Assembly (NCBI GenBank): GCA_964528445.1
Contig: CAZGSL010000012.1
Location: forward strand, 1-56,540
Length of the DNA stretch: 56,540 bases
DNA from: JAXHMM01 sp964528445
GTDB taxonomy: Bacteria > Bacteroidota > Rhodothermia > Balneolales > Balneolaceae
Direction: 5' to 3'
Below the pieces are notes generated by a model. That model was not told the origin of the DNA, ran no database searches, and saw nothing but the letters and a program-made list of their open reading frames with translations. A program made the position numbers and the translations under genes. Positions 1-8,763 of this stretch are shown here, piece by piece (the stretch's first letter is position 1; each line of letters opens with the position of its first letter).

Positions 1-418
1 AGCGCTTGTGGCCGATGGAGTACTCCATCTTGTTACGGTAGTAGAAGGTCTGCTCACAGCCGATGGTGGGTTCCACGGAGAGGTGGGTGAGTCCGCCGAT
101 CCGGTGCATGTGGTCCTCTACCTGCTCTCTCTTGAACTCCAGCTGGTAGTCGTAGTCCACATGCTGCCAGTTGCATCCCCCGCAGTTGCGCGCATGCCGG
201 CAGCGGGGTTCGATACGGCGGGGGCCCTCCTCCAGGACCTCGAGAAGTTTACCCTCCAGGTAGCTCTTTTTCTTTTTGACGATGCGGGCCTTTACCAGGT
301 CGCCCGGGGCCGTATTGGGAACGAAGACCGCCATGCCGTCTATTTTGGCCAGCCCTTTTCCCTTGTAGGCCGCGGTTTCGATCTGAAGTTCGATGTCGTC
401 TCCTTTGTCCGGAATCAT
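1..418 (-). CDS. rlmD: 23S rRNA (uracil-5-)-methyltransferase RlmD/RumA, N-terminal part
   Basis: The gene starts at the ATG read leftwards from 418 and runs off the left edge, so only about 139 N-terminal residues are present. The first ~60 residues form a TRAM-like RNA-binding domain (GDDIELQIETAAYKGKGLAK, then an APGD...K..K segment). It is followed by a CRHARNCGGCNWQH motif, which fits the [4Fe-4S] cysteine cluster of RumA/RlmD enzymes. The family methylates C5 of a uridine in 23S rRNA using SAM; the catalytic domain lies outside the window. It is read in the same direction as the next gene, 64 bases upstream. RlmCD and TrmA-like relatives cannot be excluded from the N-terminus alone. Confidence 0.85.
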   Translation of the reverse strand, partial: MIPDKGDDIELQIETAAYKGKGLAKIDGMAVFVPNTAPGDLVKARIVKKKKSYLEGKLLEVLEEGPRRIEPRCRHARNCGGCNWQHVDYDYQLEFKREQVEDHMHRIGGLTHLSVEPTIGCEQTFYYRNKMEYSIGHKR

Positions 419-482
419 TTCTTACGGTTTGTAGGGGTTGTCTCAAAGAGTGCTTATTCCAACAACGGCCAGGGGAGCGGTC

Positions 483-1025
483 TTACTCTTCGAGCCGGTG
501 CCGATAGTAGGATTCGAATCGAAGGGCGAAAGCGCGTCCGAGACCGCGGCTCTTGCGTACCTCGTCGGTGAACATTTCCAGCTGCCGCATGGCTATTTTG
601 GCCAGGGTCTCCATAAATTTAACGGCGATAAGGGGATGCCGCTTCTTGAGCGTCTCGAAATCGGGTTTGAAAAAGCCGAGCAGGGTACAGTCGGTGAGGC
701 ACCTGACCGAGGACATGCGGCGGAGTTCGTAGCCGATGGAGAGGGCCCCGAAGTCGTCAGGGGCTTCCAGGTCCTGGGTGTGCTTCTCGGCCTCCGCATC
801 TTTCCCGGCCTCTACGATCAACTGTACGGCCCCTTCCTGTATAAAATACATTCCGGTGCCCGGATCGCCCTGGTAATAGATATACTCGTCCTCCTTGTAG
901 CTTCGGTTGTGGCAGAGCTGGACAAACTCGTAGCGCTCCATGGTGGTGAGATTCTTCAGAAAGCGCGATTTGGCAATCAGGCTGGATTGCTTCCTGAAAG
1001 TATCCAGTTTATCGGAGCCGAACAT
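483..1025 (-). CDS. Cyclic nucleotide-binding-domain protein without DNA-binding domain
   Basis: This 180-residue protein is a single CRP-type effector domain: a beta-roll (YQGDPGTGMYFIQEGAVQLI, about residues 51-70), a phosphate-cassette-like segment (FGALSIGYELRRMSSVR, 92-108) and C-terminal helices. No helix-turn-helix follows, so it is not a classic Crp/Fnr regulator. The cassette reads FGA where CRP-type binders usually have G-E, but keeps the arginine (R103). Binding of cAMP or cGMP is therefore uncertain and it may have become a protein-interaction module. I chose the ATG at 1025; the open frame extends to 1184, but those 53 residues (TDRRRRFRAAERPA and neighbours) look non-coding. The partner and pathway are unknown. 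Confidence 0.75.
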   Translation of the reverse strand: MFGSDKLDTFRKQSSLIAKSRFLKNLTTMERYEFVQLCHNRSYKEDEYIYYQGDPGTGMYFIQEGAVQLIVEAGKDAEAEKHTQDLEAPDDFGALSIGYELRRMSSVRCLTDCTLLGFFKPDFETLKKRHPLIAVKFMETLAKIAMRQLEMFTDEVRKSRGLGRAFALRFESYYRHRLEE

Positions 1026-1275
1026 GGCGTTGAAAGTTGGGGGGTGCTGGTTTTGGTTGATGATGCGAAAGAGGTCGAATGCAGGCCGTTCGGCGGCGCG
1101 GAACCTGCGCCGCCTGTCGGTCTCCGCCAAATCCGAACTTGGGAAATATAGCGTTTTACCAGAAGAATACAGAATAAGCCGCACCCGGAGCGCGCGCCCC
1201 GGAGTTTACCGCAGGTTGACGCGGCGACCGGGGGGGGGGACCGCGGTTGTTTCAGACTGTTTGGCTGCATGGAGG

Positions 1276-3726
1276 CTAGAAGGAGTGCCCGATGCCGAAA
1301 CTGAAATAGAGTTTCCGGTTCTGGAACCACCCCTCCTGGAGGTCGTGAACCCGGAAGGCAAAATCAAAACGGGCCACCACGTAGTCCCAGTCTATCCTCA
1401 GGCCCAGCCCGGAACCCACTGCGATCTGTTTGTAAAACTCGTCCAGGTAGAACTTCCCCTCCTCAAAACTGCTTCGCTGTATGTTTTGAGCGGTTGCGCC
1501 CGATCTGTTCCCGGCCGATGGAAACTCGGTACGGGGACCGTACCAGATGTTGCCCGCATCGGCAAACCATCCGCCGATCCAGTTCCCGGAGAGGAAGTCG
1601 GTGATCATGCGCTGGCGGAGTTCAACCTGGCCGAGCAGTTTGATGTTGCCCCCGTTGATGGCCACTTCATCCAGGGGGATCTCTCCGGGGCCCAGGCTGT
1701 AGAAGTCCCATCCGCGGATGTCGTTGCTGCCCCCGGCATAGAAGCGCTGGTTCAAGGGGATGGTGGTGCTCTCTCCGTAGGGATGGGCTATTCCCATAAA
1801 CCCGCGCCAGGCAAAAACCGCGTCGCCCGGCAGGGAAACATAACGGCGATAGTCGACCGTGGCTTTGATAAAGCGGCTGTAGCTAAGGCTGTTGTCGCTG
1901 GTACGAATGGGAGAGGGCAGATTCCCCTCCAGGCTGTCCGGCGTTACCACAAAACGGTCAACCAGCCAGGGTACGTTTCCGCCGATAGAGAGCGAATACT
2001 CGCTGAAATATCCGTAATTCCGCTTAACCAGGTCTGTGCGCTGACTACGGAAGGTGTAGCGGAGGATGGAAGAGACCTGGGGGCGGAAGTCCTCCAGGAT
2101 TCTCTGGTATTCGAAGGAACCGGATCCGTATTCCTCTTCCAGGGAACTCCGGAATTCCGGTGAGGGATCCGTATCCAGCACCTCCAGTTCCACCAGGTCC
2201 AGAAAGCTGGAGAAACGCTGGTTGTGCCGGAGTTCGTAGCGGAGATTGAACCGTACGTCCGAATTGATGTTGAAGAGAAGCTGGTTTGAACGGGAGAAGG
2301 AGAGGGTGTAGCGGGTGCGGACATTGGAGAACAGCAGCTGTTCATCCAGGTAGGCGAAGGGAAACGTTAACCGGGGCAGGGTATACTCCCCCCTTACTTC
2401 GAAGTTCCGGAAGAGGCTGGATCCAAACGAGGGACTACCGGTTTCCGGACCTATCTCCCTGATCGTTTCGCTGCTTACATACTCAAAACTTCCGTTCAGG
2501 CTCAGGCTCAGGTTTTCCGCTCTCCCGAAGAGGTTGTTGTTGGTGTAGGTGACGCCGGCCCCCGAGCCGAATCCGTAACGGCGCATGCCGAAAAGATTAA
2601 AATTCATGGAGTGTTTTGGCAGTGTCTGGAGCGAGAACATCACCGGGATCTCCTCTCCGCTGTAATCGGGCAGGGATCCGTCCTCGCTCAGGCCGAATTG
2701 ACGTATGGTAAGCATCCCCAGGTTTTGGAATTCGTTGATCGAGCGGATGTAGAGTGAGTTGTCGAATATCTCTCCCGGGCGGAAATTAATCTGGTCGGTG
2801 AGAAGATTGAAATTCGTCTGGGACTCAGATTCCTTCTGAAGATAGATGCGCGCCTCACCCGTAGTGAACGGATCGCCCGCAAGGGTATCCGACTGATCGT
2901 AAGAGAGATCGGCATCGGGTCCGGCCAGGCGCAGGTGGAGATCTCCAAACCGGTAGATACGGCCTGGGCGGACGGTAAAAAGAATGTCCAGCATCCTGGA
3001 GTTGCTCGAATCCCTTCTCACGAGTGCGTTGACCGAGTCGTTTCGGACGGAAGCGTAGCCGTTGTCTTTCAGAAAGCTGATGATCCGGGATTGTTCGTTC
3101 CGAAGGGCGTTTTCTGAATAGGGGCTATCTACCCGGAACGTGGAATCATTGAGCTGGGTGCCGGTAAGGGGGCTCTCTTCAAAGAATTCCTGCAACTGGT
3201 CCTCTTCTCTACCCGGAGGATTGGGGATGCCCGTGTAGGAGACGGTGCGGATGGTCGAGCGTTCTCCCTCCTTGATAAGGAAAGTTACTTCCACCCGGTC
3301 TGTCCGGAATTCCGCTACATTGGTATCGACGGCCGCGTCCAGGAAACCGATGGTTTCGTAGTACCGGGTAATTCGCTCGATGTCCGTGGCGAGCGTGGAG
3401 CGGTCGAGCAGGGCGGGCGGTTCGCCGAACCGGCCGGTTATCTGGTAGATAAAATACCAGGGAGTGAAGCGGGATATGCCCAGAAATTCCCTGTTGGTAT
3501 GGGTTCGTATAAGATCATCGAGGGTGCGGTCCGGTACGTGCTCGTTGCCCGAGAAACGGATCACCCGCACCACCTTCTCAGTGGCATCGACCTCCGTCTC
3601 GCCGGACTCCTGGGCTTCCGCCCCGGGAAGGCTGATGACAGCCACTCCTGAGATAAGCAGAAGGACGGTGAGGATGTTTTTCAAAGCGAAAGGAGTTCTC
3701 GGAATGGTTATCCACGTGGGCTGCAA
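1276..3726 (-). CDS. BamA/TamA-family outer membrane protein with three POTRA domains
   Basis: This is an Omp85-superfamily protein of up to 816 residues, expected to insert barrels or move substrates at the outer membrane. It begins with a signal peptide (hydrophobic KNILTVLLLISGVAVI, cleavage near AEAQ). Three POTRA-like repeats follow at roughly residues 50-150, 155-250 and 250-360 (for example VVRVIRFSGNEHVPDRTL and FDNSLYIRSINEFQNLGM). The rest is an Omp85 barrel with a GGSNDIRGWDFYSLGPG block and a C-terminal phenylalanine (GIGHSF). The length fits TamA/BamA-like Bacteroidota proteins. The first codon is TTG at 3726 with GGGGAG only 3 bases upstream; an internal TTG at 3684 (LKNILTV) would also give a normal signal peptide. 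Whether it is the essential BamA or a paralogue cannot be decided here. Confidence 0.88.
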   Translation of the reverse strand: MQPTWITIPRTPFALKNILTVLLLISGVAVISLPGAEAQESGETEVDATEKVVRVIRFSGNEHVPDRTLDDLIRTHTNREFLGISRFTPWYFIYQITGRFGEPPALLDRSTLATDIERITRYYETIGFLDAAVDTNVAEFRTDRVEVTFLIKEGERSTIRTVSYTGIPNPPGREEDQLQEFFEESPLTGTQLNDSTFRVDSPYSENALRNEQSRIISFLKDNGYASVRNDSVNALVRRDSSNSRMLDILFTVRPGRIYRFGDLHLRLAGPDADLSYDQSDTLAGDPFTTGEARIYLQKESESQTNFNLLTDQINFRPGEIFDNSLYIRSINEFQNLGMLTIRQFGLSEDGSLPDYSGEEIPVMFSLQTLPKHSMNFNLFGMRRYGFGSGAGVTYTNNNLFGRAENLSLSLNGSFEYVSSETIREIGPETGSPSFGSSLFRNFEVRGEYTLPRLTFPFAYLDEQLLFSNVRTRYTLSFSRSNQLLFNINSDVRFNLRYELRHNQRFSSFLDLVELEVLDTDPSPEFRSSLEEEYGSGSFEYQRILEDFRPQVSSILRYTFRSQRTDLVKRNYGYFSEYSLSIGGNVPWLVDRFVVTPDSLEGNLPSPIRTSDNSLSYSRFIKATVDYRRYVSLPGDAVFAWRGFMGIAHPYGESTTIPLNQRFYAGGSNDIRGWDFYSLGPGEIPLDEVAINGGNIKLLGQVELRQRMITDFLSGNWIGGWFADAGNIWYGPRTEFPSAGNRSGATAQNIQRSSFEEGKFYLDEFYKQIAVGSGLGLRIDWDYVVARFDFAFRVHDLQEGWFQNRKLYFSFGIGHSF

Positions 3727-3782
3727 AGACTCCCCGCTGCAACCGATGTGAAATTAGGGACCCTGTAATAGAAAATCAGATG

Positions 3783-4037
3783 TCAGACGTCGTCGTAGTC
3801 GAAACCTTCGTCCTCCTCGTTATGGAAAAAATCCTCCTTGCGAATGTAGTCAGGCCATATATCCTCGATGTCCTCGTAAATCATGTCCTCTCCCTCCTCA
3901 ATTTCATCGAGTTCGTAGAGATTGTCGATTACCTGTTGGGGCAGTCCGTTGCGCTCCGCCCATTCGATAAGCTCTTCACGTGTGGCGGGGAAAGGAGCAT
4001 CATCCAGTGCAGCTGCTAATTCGACTGTCCAGATCAT
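3783..4037 (-). CDS. DUF2795 family small acidic protein
   Basis: This 84-residue protein has the DUF2795 pattern: LAAALDDAPFPATREELIEW, then RNGLPQQVIDNLYELDE. The C-terminal half is strongly acidic (EIEEGEDMIYEDIEDIWPDY and an EEDEGFDYDD tail). The family is a small helical domain of unknown function, found widely in bacteria. The ATG at 4037 is followed by MIWTVELA. It lies upstream of the BamA-like gene in the same direction (56 bases between), but the link may be only positional. No catalytic residues are evident. Confidence 0.8.
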   Translation of the reverse strand: MIWTVELAAALDDAPFPATREELIEWAERNGLPQQVIDNLYELDEIEEGEDMIYEDIEDIWPDYIRKEDFFHNEEDEGFDYDDV

Positions 4038-4405
4038 AGAAAATACTTTGTGGTCTTTGGTGTTGTTTTTGATGGTTCCGTTTAAATTTCTTAGCCCGTT
4101 ATAAAACGTATTGTTTCCTAAAATTCAAGTCATTTGATGAAATATTTGTGGAATTTTCATTTCAGCGGCAAAACGGCTGGACCTCCTCCTTCCTCTCAAA
4201 ACCGTTTCCCCTCCCACGCCTTCATCCGGGGCATGGGAATCCGCAAACAGAGTACCGGGGACAATCGTTTCCAGCCGGCGTCGCTTCCCTGATGCCGGTC
4301 GATGCGGCTGCGTTTCTCGTTCCCTGCAGCGACTGAAAGATCTCTCAAATAATTTGTATCTTTCCGCCATGGGAGCTATAAACTCAAAAACGCGAGGTAT
4401 ATTTT
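4038..4405. other. Intergenic region between divergent DUF2795 gene and tatA operon
   Basis: These 368 bases hold no convincing gene. Short open frames exist on both strands (plus 4148-4336, minus 4125-4370), but their translations have no domain-like pattern. Upstream of tatA, TATCTTTC at 4357-4364 resembles the Bacteroidota -7 element TAnnTTTG, but no TTTG sits at the right distance upstream, so this is weak. The region must contain the promoters for both divergent genes. I saw no clear terminator or riboswitch. Confidence 0.5.
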
Positions 4406-4627
4406 ATGTTTAGCGGTATAGGAGTACCTGAATTTCTTATCGTCGCCCTCGTTTTTCTTCTCTTTTTCGGGGCCAAGCGTATTCCAGAACTTGCACGCGG
4501 CATCGGCCAGGGAATAAACGAATTTCGCAAGGCCTCCGACCAGATAAAGAGAGAGATAGAGAAGGGCGAGAAGGAAGGTTACTCTTCTGCGGGTACGGAA
4601 AAGAAGACAACCGAACATACCGAATAG
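4406..4627 (+). CDS. tatA: Sec-independent translocase subunit TatA/TatE
   Basis: This 73-residue protein has TatA architecture: a short N-terminus, one membrane helix (PEFLIVALVFLLFFG), the conserved hinge and amphipathic helix (FGAKRIPELARGIGQGINEF), then a charged tail. It forms the pore-like part of the twin-arginine translocase, which exports folded proteins. No tatC lies in the window, so the partner is encoded elsewhere. It is the first gene of a six-gene plus-strand run, with gatA 35 bases downstream. The ATG at 4406 is the only start that leaves a normal TatA N-terminus. TatB is less likely, given the length and the FGAKRIPEL motif. Confidence 0.93.
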   Translation: MFSGIGVPEFLIVALVFLLFFGAKRIPELARGIGQGINEFRKASDQIKREIEKGEKEGYSSAGTEKKTTEHTE

Positions 4628-4662
4628 AAATTTAGAAATTTCGAAAAATTAAAGATCTCACG

Positions 4663-6105
4663 GTGGGAGTGCGTACCATTTCTGACATACAGGGGGCCCT
4701 GCGGTCGGGTGAATTTACCCTGCCGGATCTCGTCGACGAGTACCTTCGGACGATAAGCGAGCGCAACGATGCCATCAATGCCGTGATCTCGTTGGATGAG
4801 GAACGGGCGATGGATCGGGCGAGGAAGATCCAGGAAAAAGTGGATAATGGTACCGAAGGGAAGCTGGCAGGTGCGGTCGTGGGGATAAAGGACCTTATCT
4901 GCGAGAAAGGAAAGAAAACCACCTGTGCCTCCCGTATTCTTCAAAATTTTGAGAGCATCTACGACGCTACGGTAATTGAACGCCTGAGAGAGGAGGATGC
5001 GGTCCTGCTGGGGAGGCTGAACATGGATGAGTTTGCCATGGGTTCCTCCAACGAAAATTCCATCTACGGTCCGGTCCGGAATCCCCATGATACCGAACGG
5101 GTCCCGGGCGGCTCCTCCGGCGGGAGCGCGGCTGCGGTTGCCTCCGAATTCTGTACGGCCGCGCTGGGATCCGATACGGGAGGTTCTATTCGTCAGCCGG
5201 CCTCCTACTGCGGGGTGGTCGGGGTAAAGCCCACCTACGGGCGGGTCTCCCGCTATGGCCTGGTGGCATTTGCCTCCTCGTTCGACTGCATAGGTCCCCT
5301 GACCCACAACGTTGACGATTCCGCGCGAATCCTGGAGGTCATTGCGGGATACGACTCCCGGGACAATACCTCCTCGGGCCGGGTGGTTCCTGATTACCGG
5401 ACTTCGATGGAAGATCCGGATCCGTCTGTTCGAATCGGGGTGCCCGAGGAGTATTTCGGCGAAGGGCTGGACCGCGAAATCCGCGAGGGCATCATGGGAA
5501 AACTGGAGGAGCTTGAGGCGGAAGGCGCGGAGCTGATTCCCATCCAGCTTCCCCATGCCGAATACGGTATCGCCGCCTACTACATCCTGGCTACCGCGGA
5601 AGCGTCCAGTAATCTCGCCCGTTACGACGGCGTTCGTTATGGCCGCCGGGCGGAGCTGGGAGAGGAAGAGGAGGGAGATCCGCCGCTGGACCGCCTCTAC
5701 AAAAAGAGCCGGACCGAAGGTTTCGGGGAGGAGGTCAAACGGCGGATCATGCTGGGAACCTATGTTTTGAGCGCCGGTTACTACGACGCTTACTACGCCA
5801 AGGGACAAAAGGTTCGCCGGCTGATCAAGGAGGATTTCACCCGGGCTTTTGAGAAGGTGGACGTAATCGTATCTCCCACGGCTCCCTCCACCGCGTTCAG
5901 GCTGGGGGAGAAGACGGATGATCCCATCCGGATGTACCTTAACGACATGTACACCATTTCGGCCAACCTTGCCGGCATCTGCAGCATCAACGTCCCGGCA
6001 GGGATTCACTCCAACGGCCTTCCCTACGGTATGCAGTTTATGGCCGATGCGTTTCAGGAATCTAAAATGTTTAACGCGGGCCGGCTCGTCGAAGAACTGG
6101 CTTAG
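4663..6105 (+). CDS. gatA: Asp-tRNA(Asn)/Glu-tRNA(Gln) amidotransferase subunit A
   Basis: GatA is the glutaminase subunit of GatCAB, which converts Glu-tRNA(Gln) or Asp-tRNA(Asn) into the amidated form. The 480-residue protein is full length. The amidase-signature triad is visible: Lys76 (VGIKDL), cis-Ser151 (PGGSSGGSAAA) and Ser175 (GSDTGGSIRQPAS). The start is GTG at 4663 (a second in-frame GTG lies at 4669), without a clear ribosome-binding site. The C-terminus (GLPYGMQFMADAF) also matches the family. gatB and gatC are not in the window. It lies between tatA and an SDR gene and is probably cotranscribed with them. Confidence 0.95.
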   Translation: MGVRTISDIQGALRSGEFTLPDLVDEYLRTISERNDAINAVISLDEERAMDRARKIQEKVDNGTEGKLAGAVVGIKDLICEKGKKTTCASRILQNFESIYDATVIERLREEDAVLLGRLNMDEFAMGSSNENSIYGPVRNPHDTERVPGGSSGGSAAAVASEFCTAALGSDTGGSIRQPASYCGVVGVKPTYGRVSRYGLVAFASSFDCIGPLTHNVDDSARILEVIAGYDSRDNTSSGRVVPDYRTSMEDPDPSVRIGVPEEYFGEGLDREIREGIMGKLEELEAEGAELIPIQLPHAEYGIAAYYILATAEASSNLARYDGVRYGRRAELGEEEEGDPPLDRLYKKSRTEGFGEEVKRRIMLGTYVLSAGYYDAYYAKGQKVRRLIKEDFTRAFEKVDVIVSPTAPSTAFRLGEKTDDPIRMYLNDMYTISANLAGICSINVPAGIHSNGLPYGMQFMADAFQESKMFNAGRLVEELA

Positions 6106-6116
6106 ATCTCTCCGTT

Positions 6117-6884
6117 ATGACCTCTCGCATAGAAGGCAAACTTGCTCTCATAACCGGTGCCACAGCGGGAATTGGAAGAGCCTGTGCCCTCCAGCTGGCC
6201 GAATCGGGTTGTGCCGTGGCCGTTACGGGGCGCAGGGAGGAGCGATTGAAGGAGTTGAAAGAGGAGATCGGTTCCTCCACCGAGGTACCGGTGATAACAG
6301 GTGCCTTCGACATCCGGGACCGGGAGGCGTGCCGGGAATTTGTGGAGGGGCTGCCCATGCAGGTGGATATACTGGTAAACAATGCGGGGATGGCCCGGGG
6401 GACGGAGGCGGTTTACGAGGCGGATTACGAGGACTGGGATGCCATGATCGACACCAACATACGGGGAGTTTTGAACATGACCCGGCTTATTACTCCCATG
6501 ATGCGCCGGCGCGGAAAGGGGCATCTCATAAATATCGGGTCTATCGCCGGCCATGAAAGCTATGCCGGCGGTTCGGTTTACTGTGCCACTAAACACGCCG
6601 TAAAAGCGTTGACGGAGGCTACCAAGAAAGATCTGCATGGAACGGGAGTGCGGGTCAGCATGGTCTCGCCGGGCCTGGTGGAGACAGAATTCAGTGTGGT
6701 GCGTTACCGGGGCGACCGGGAGAGAGCTAACAAGGTATACGAGGATATGAAGGCCCTCACGGCGGCGGACGTCGCTGAAATAGTGGTTTTTATTGCCAGC
6801 AGGCCCTCCCATGTCAATATCATGGACACCATTGTGTTCCCCGTCGACCAATCCTCTTCCACCATGGTCCACCGGGATGAATAG
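6117..6884 (+). CDS. Short-chain dehydrogenase/reductase (YdfG-like)
   Basis: This 255-residue classical SDR has the nucleotide-binding motif TGATAGIGRA near residue 14, the NNAG motif (VDILVNNAGMA), and the catalytic Ser-Tyr-Lys set (IGSIAG...YCATK). An arginine pair after beta2 (TGRREERLKEL) suggests NADP preference. Overall it resembles YdfG-type 3-hydroxy acid or serine dehydrogenases, but the substrate cannot be read from sequence. It starts 11 bases after gatA, and its stop overlaps the start of the next gene by 8 bases, consistent with translational coupling. Confidence 0.88.
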   Translation: MTSRIEGKLALITGATAGIGRACALQLAESGCAVAVTGRREERLKELKEEIGSSTEVPVITGAFDIRDREACREFVEGLPMQVDILVNNAGMARGTEAVYEADYEDWDAMIDTNIRGVLNMTRLITPMMRRRGKGHLINIGSIAGHESYAGGSVYCATKHAVKALTEATKKDLHGTGVRVSMVSPGLVETEFSVVRYRGDRERANKVYEDMKALTAADVAEIVVFIASRPSHVNIMDTIVFPVDQSSSTMVHRDE

Positions 6885-7848
6885 CAGACTGGTTTGTGTG
6901 GCTGCTTTTCTTCTCCTGGCCGCGGGATGTACGGGCAGTGAGAATGCGCGCTTCGGTTTCGAAAACCAGGGGCGAGAGGCTCCTGGATTTTCGGCCGACA
7001 GCGCTTACCGGTTTATCGAGCACCAGCTCTCTTTCGGTCCCCGAAACCCGGGCAGTGAAGGACACCGCCGGACAAGGGGATGGCTCATCGACAAACTCTC
7101 CGACTACGCCGGAAGCGGGGGTGTGTTTGCGCAGGACTTTCAGCGCGTTGTCCGGGGGGATACGCTGCAGCTGAGCAATATCATCGCCTCGTTCAACACC
7201 GGAAGTTCTGATCGTATCATGCTTTGCGCCCACTGGGATACCCGGCCGCGGGCCGAGCGGGATTCACTGAATCCCGGCGCTCCCATCCCGGGAGCGGACG
7301 ACGGCGGCAGCGGCACCGCGGTTCTCCTGGAACTCGCCCGTATTTTCCGGGACCGCCCCCCGCCGGTGGGGGTAGATATCGTCCTGTTCGACGGGGAGGA
7401 TTACGGGCGGGAGGGCAACCTGGAGAACTACTTTCTCGGTTCGCGATACTGGTCCGCCAATCCCCCGGTGGAAGGTTACCAGCCCCGTTTCGGAATCTTG
7501 CTGGATATGGTGGGGGGAGAGGAAGCCCGGTTTCCCAGGGAGGGATATTCACGCCAGTTCGCCCCCTCGCTGGTCAACGGGCTCTGGGACATTGCCGCGG
7601 AGATGGGTTACGGGGAGCTCTTCGTCCCGGTGGAGGGCGCCCGGGTTTCCGACGACCATGTGATTGTCAATCGCGTACGTGACATTCCCATTATTGACAT
7701 TATCCACTACCGTAACGGAGAGGATGGCGAGGTGGAATTCCCACCCTACTGGCATACCCAGAGGGACAATCTCGAGATTATTGACCGGCAGACGCTGCGG
7801 GCGGTGGGGGAAGTGCTTTCCGAGTTGATCTACAACAGGATACGCTGA
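6877..7848 (+). CDS. M28-family lipoprotein, glutaminyl-peptide cyclotransferase-like
   Basis: This 323-residue lipoprotein has a signal peptide ending in a lipobox (LLLAAGC, lipidated Cys18). The catalytic domain is an M28 zinc fold closest to glutaminyl cyclase: CAHWDTRP, PGADDGGSGT, LFDGEDYG, VSDDHVIVN and YWHTQRDN. In glutaminyl cyclases these supply the zinc ligands Asp, Glu and His and the acidic catalytic residues; here the second glutamate of the GEE motif is Asp. The family makes N-terminal pyroglutamate on exported proteins. An M28 aminopeptidase is the alternative. The start is the ATG at 6877, inside the end of the SDR gene; the longer frame from 6793 would hide the lipobox. Confidence 0.85.
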   Translation: MNSRLVCVAAFLLLAAGCTGSENARFGFENQGREAPGFSADSAYRFIEHQLSFGPRNPGSEGHRRTRGWLIDKLSDYAGSGGVFAQDFQRVVRGDTLQLSNIIASFNTGSSDRIMLCAHWDTRPRAERDSLNPGAPIPGADDGGSGTAVLLELARIFRDRPPPVGVDIVLFDGEDYGREGNLENYFLGSRYWSANPPVEGYQPRFGILLDMVGGEEARFPREGYSRQFAPSLVNGLWDIAAEMGYGELFVPVEGARVSDDHVIVNRVRDIPIIDIIHYRNGEDGEVEFPPYWHTQRDNLEIIDRQTLRAVGEVLSELIYNRIR

Positions 7849-7866
7849 CTCCGGGGCAACCGATCT

Positions 7867-8736
7867 ATGAACTACCTGAAACTGGTCATCGCGATTCAGG
7901 AAGATTATCAGGAGAGCCTGATCGCCGAGATGCTGGAGCTGGATATCAGCGGTTTTGAACAGCGGAAGGAGAAACTGATTACCTATCTCCCCGGCAGTAC
8001 GATGGACGGATCCGTGCGAGAGCGGATTGAAGAGGCCCTGGCGACCTATCCCGGGAATAATTTCATACAGTCGGAGGAGGTGATGGCCGACCGGAACTGG
8101 AATGAGAAATGGGAGGAAACCATACGTCCGCAGCGGATTGGACGGTTTTTTGTGAAACCCACCTGGTCAAAAGAGAACGTGCCCGGCGGACAGACCCTTA
8201 TCGAGATCGACCCCAAGATGTCGTTCGGTACCGGGTACCATGAGTCCACCCGTCTTTTGCTCAGGATGCTGCCGGAGGTGATCAGGGGAGGTGAAAGGGT
8301 ATTGGATGCCGGTACGGGTACCGGCATCCTGGCTATAGCAGCCGCAAGACTGGGAGCCGGAAGCGTACTGGCGTTTGACATTGACGAGTGGAGTGTGGTC
8401 AATTCCCGGGAGAATATCCGGCTGAACGAAGTCGACGACCGGGTGGAAATTCGTCGGGGATCGATAGGGGAAGTGGACGCAAACGATCATTTCGAGCTGA
8501 TTATCGCCAATATTGATCGCAATGCCATCCTGGAGATGCTCTCCGCTTTCCAGCGCCACCTGCTGCCGGCCGGGACGCTTTTGCTCTCCGGACTGCTCGA
8601 GGATCACGGCAGCTCCGTTGAGGAGGCGCTGGAGCCCCCCATGGAAATACGGGAGGTGAAGACCGAAAATGAGTGGCTGGCCATCCGGGCGGTCAATGGG
8701 AATAAAGAGAATGATTCTGTATGTTTAACGCTTTAA
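7867..8736 (+). CDS. prmA: Ribosomal protein L11 methyltransferase
   Basis: PrmA trimethylates ribosomal protein L11 using SAM. The 289-residue protein has the N-terminal substrate-recognition domain, the conserved MSFGTGYHESTRLLL segment (MSFGTGxHxTT family motif), SAM motif I (LDAGTGTGILAIAAARLGA), acidic motif II (AFDIDEWSV) and the NIDRNAIL segment that takes the place of the usual N(I/L)xxxxL post-motif. It starts 18 bases after the cyclotransferase gene. The length is typical. Confidence 0.93.
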   Translation: MNYLKLVIAIQEDYQESLIAEMLELDISGFEQRKEKLITYLPGSTMDGSVRERIEEALATYPGNNFIQSEEVMADRNWNEKWEETIRPQRIGRFFVKPTWSKENVPGGQTLIEIDPKMSFGTGYHESTRLLLRMLPEVIRGGERVLDAGTGTGILAIAAARLGAGSVLAFDIDEWSVVNSRENIRLNEVDDRVEIRRGSIGEVDANDHFELIIANIDRNAILEMLSAFQRHLLPAGTLLLSGLLEDHGSSVEEALEPPMEIREVKTENEWLAIRAVNGNKENDSVCLTL

Positions 8737-8763
8737 AATAGGCAACCGAAGCAGCATTTTCTG

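Noticed and set aside
940..2163. A 407-residue open frame on the plus strand
   Set aside because: It covers parts of the cyclic-nucleotide-domain and BamA-like genes on the opposite strand and has no recognisable motif.
5410..5450. tRNA-like T-loop sequence GTTCGAATC
   Set aside because: It lies in gatA codons for SVRIGV and no cloverleaf can be formed around it.
4579..6009. A 476-residue open frame on the minus strand
   Set aside because: It is antisense to gatA, whose triad and full family layout are clear; the antisense translation has no domain-like pattern.
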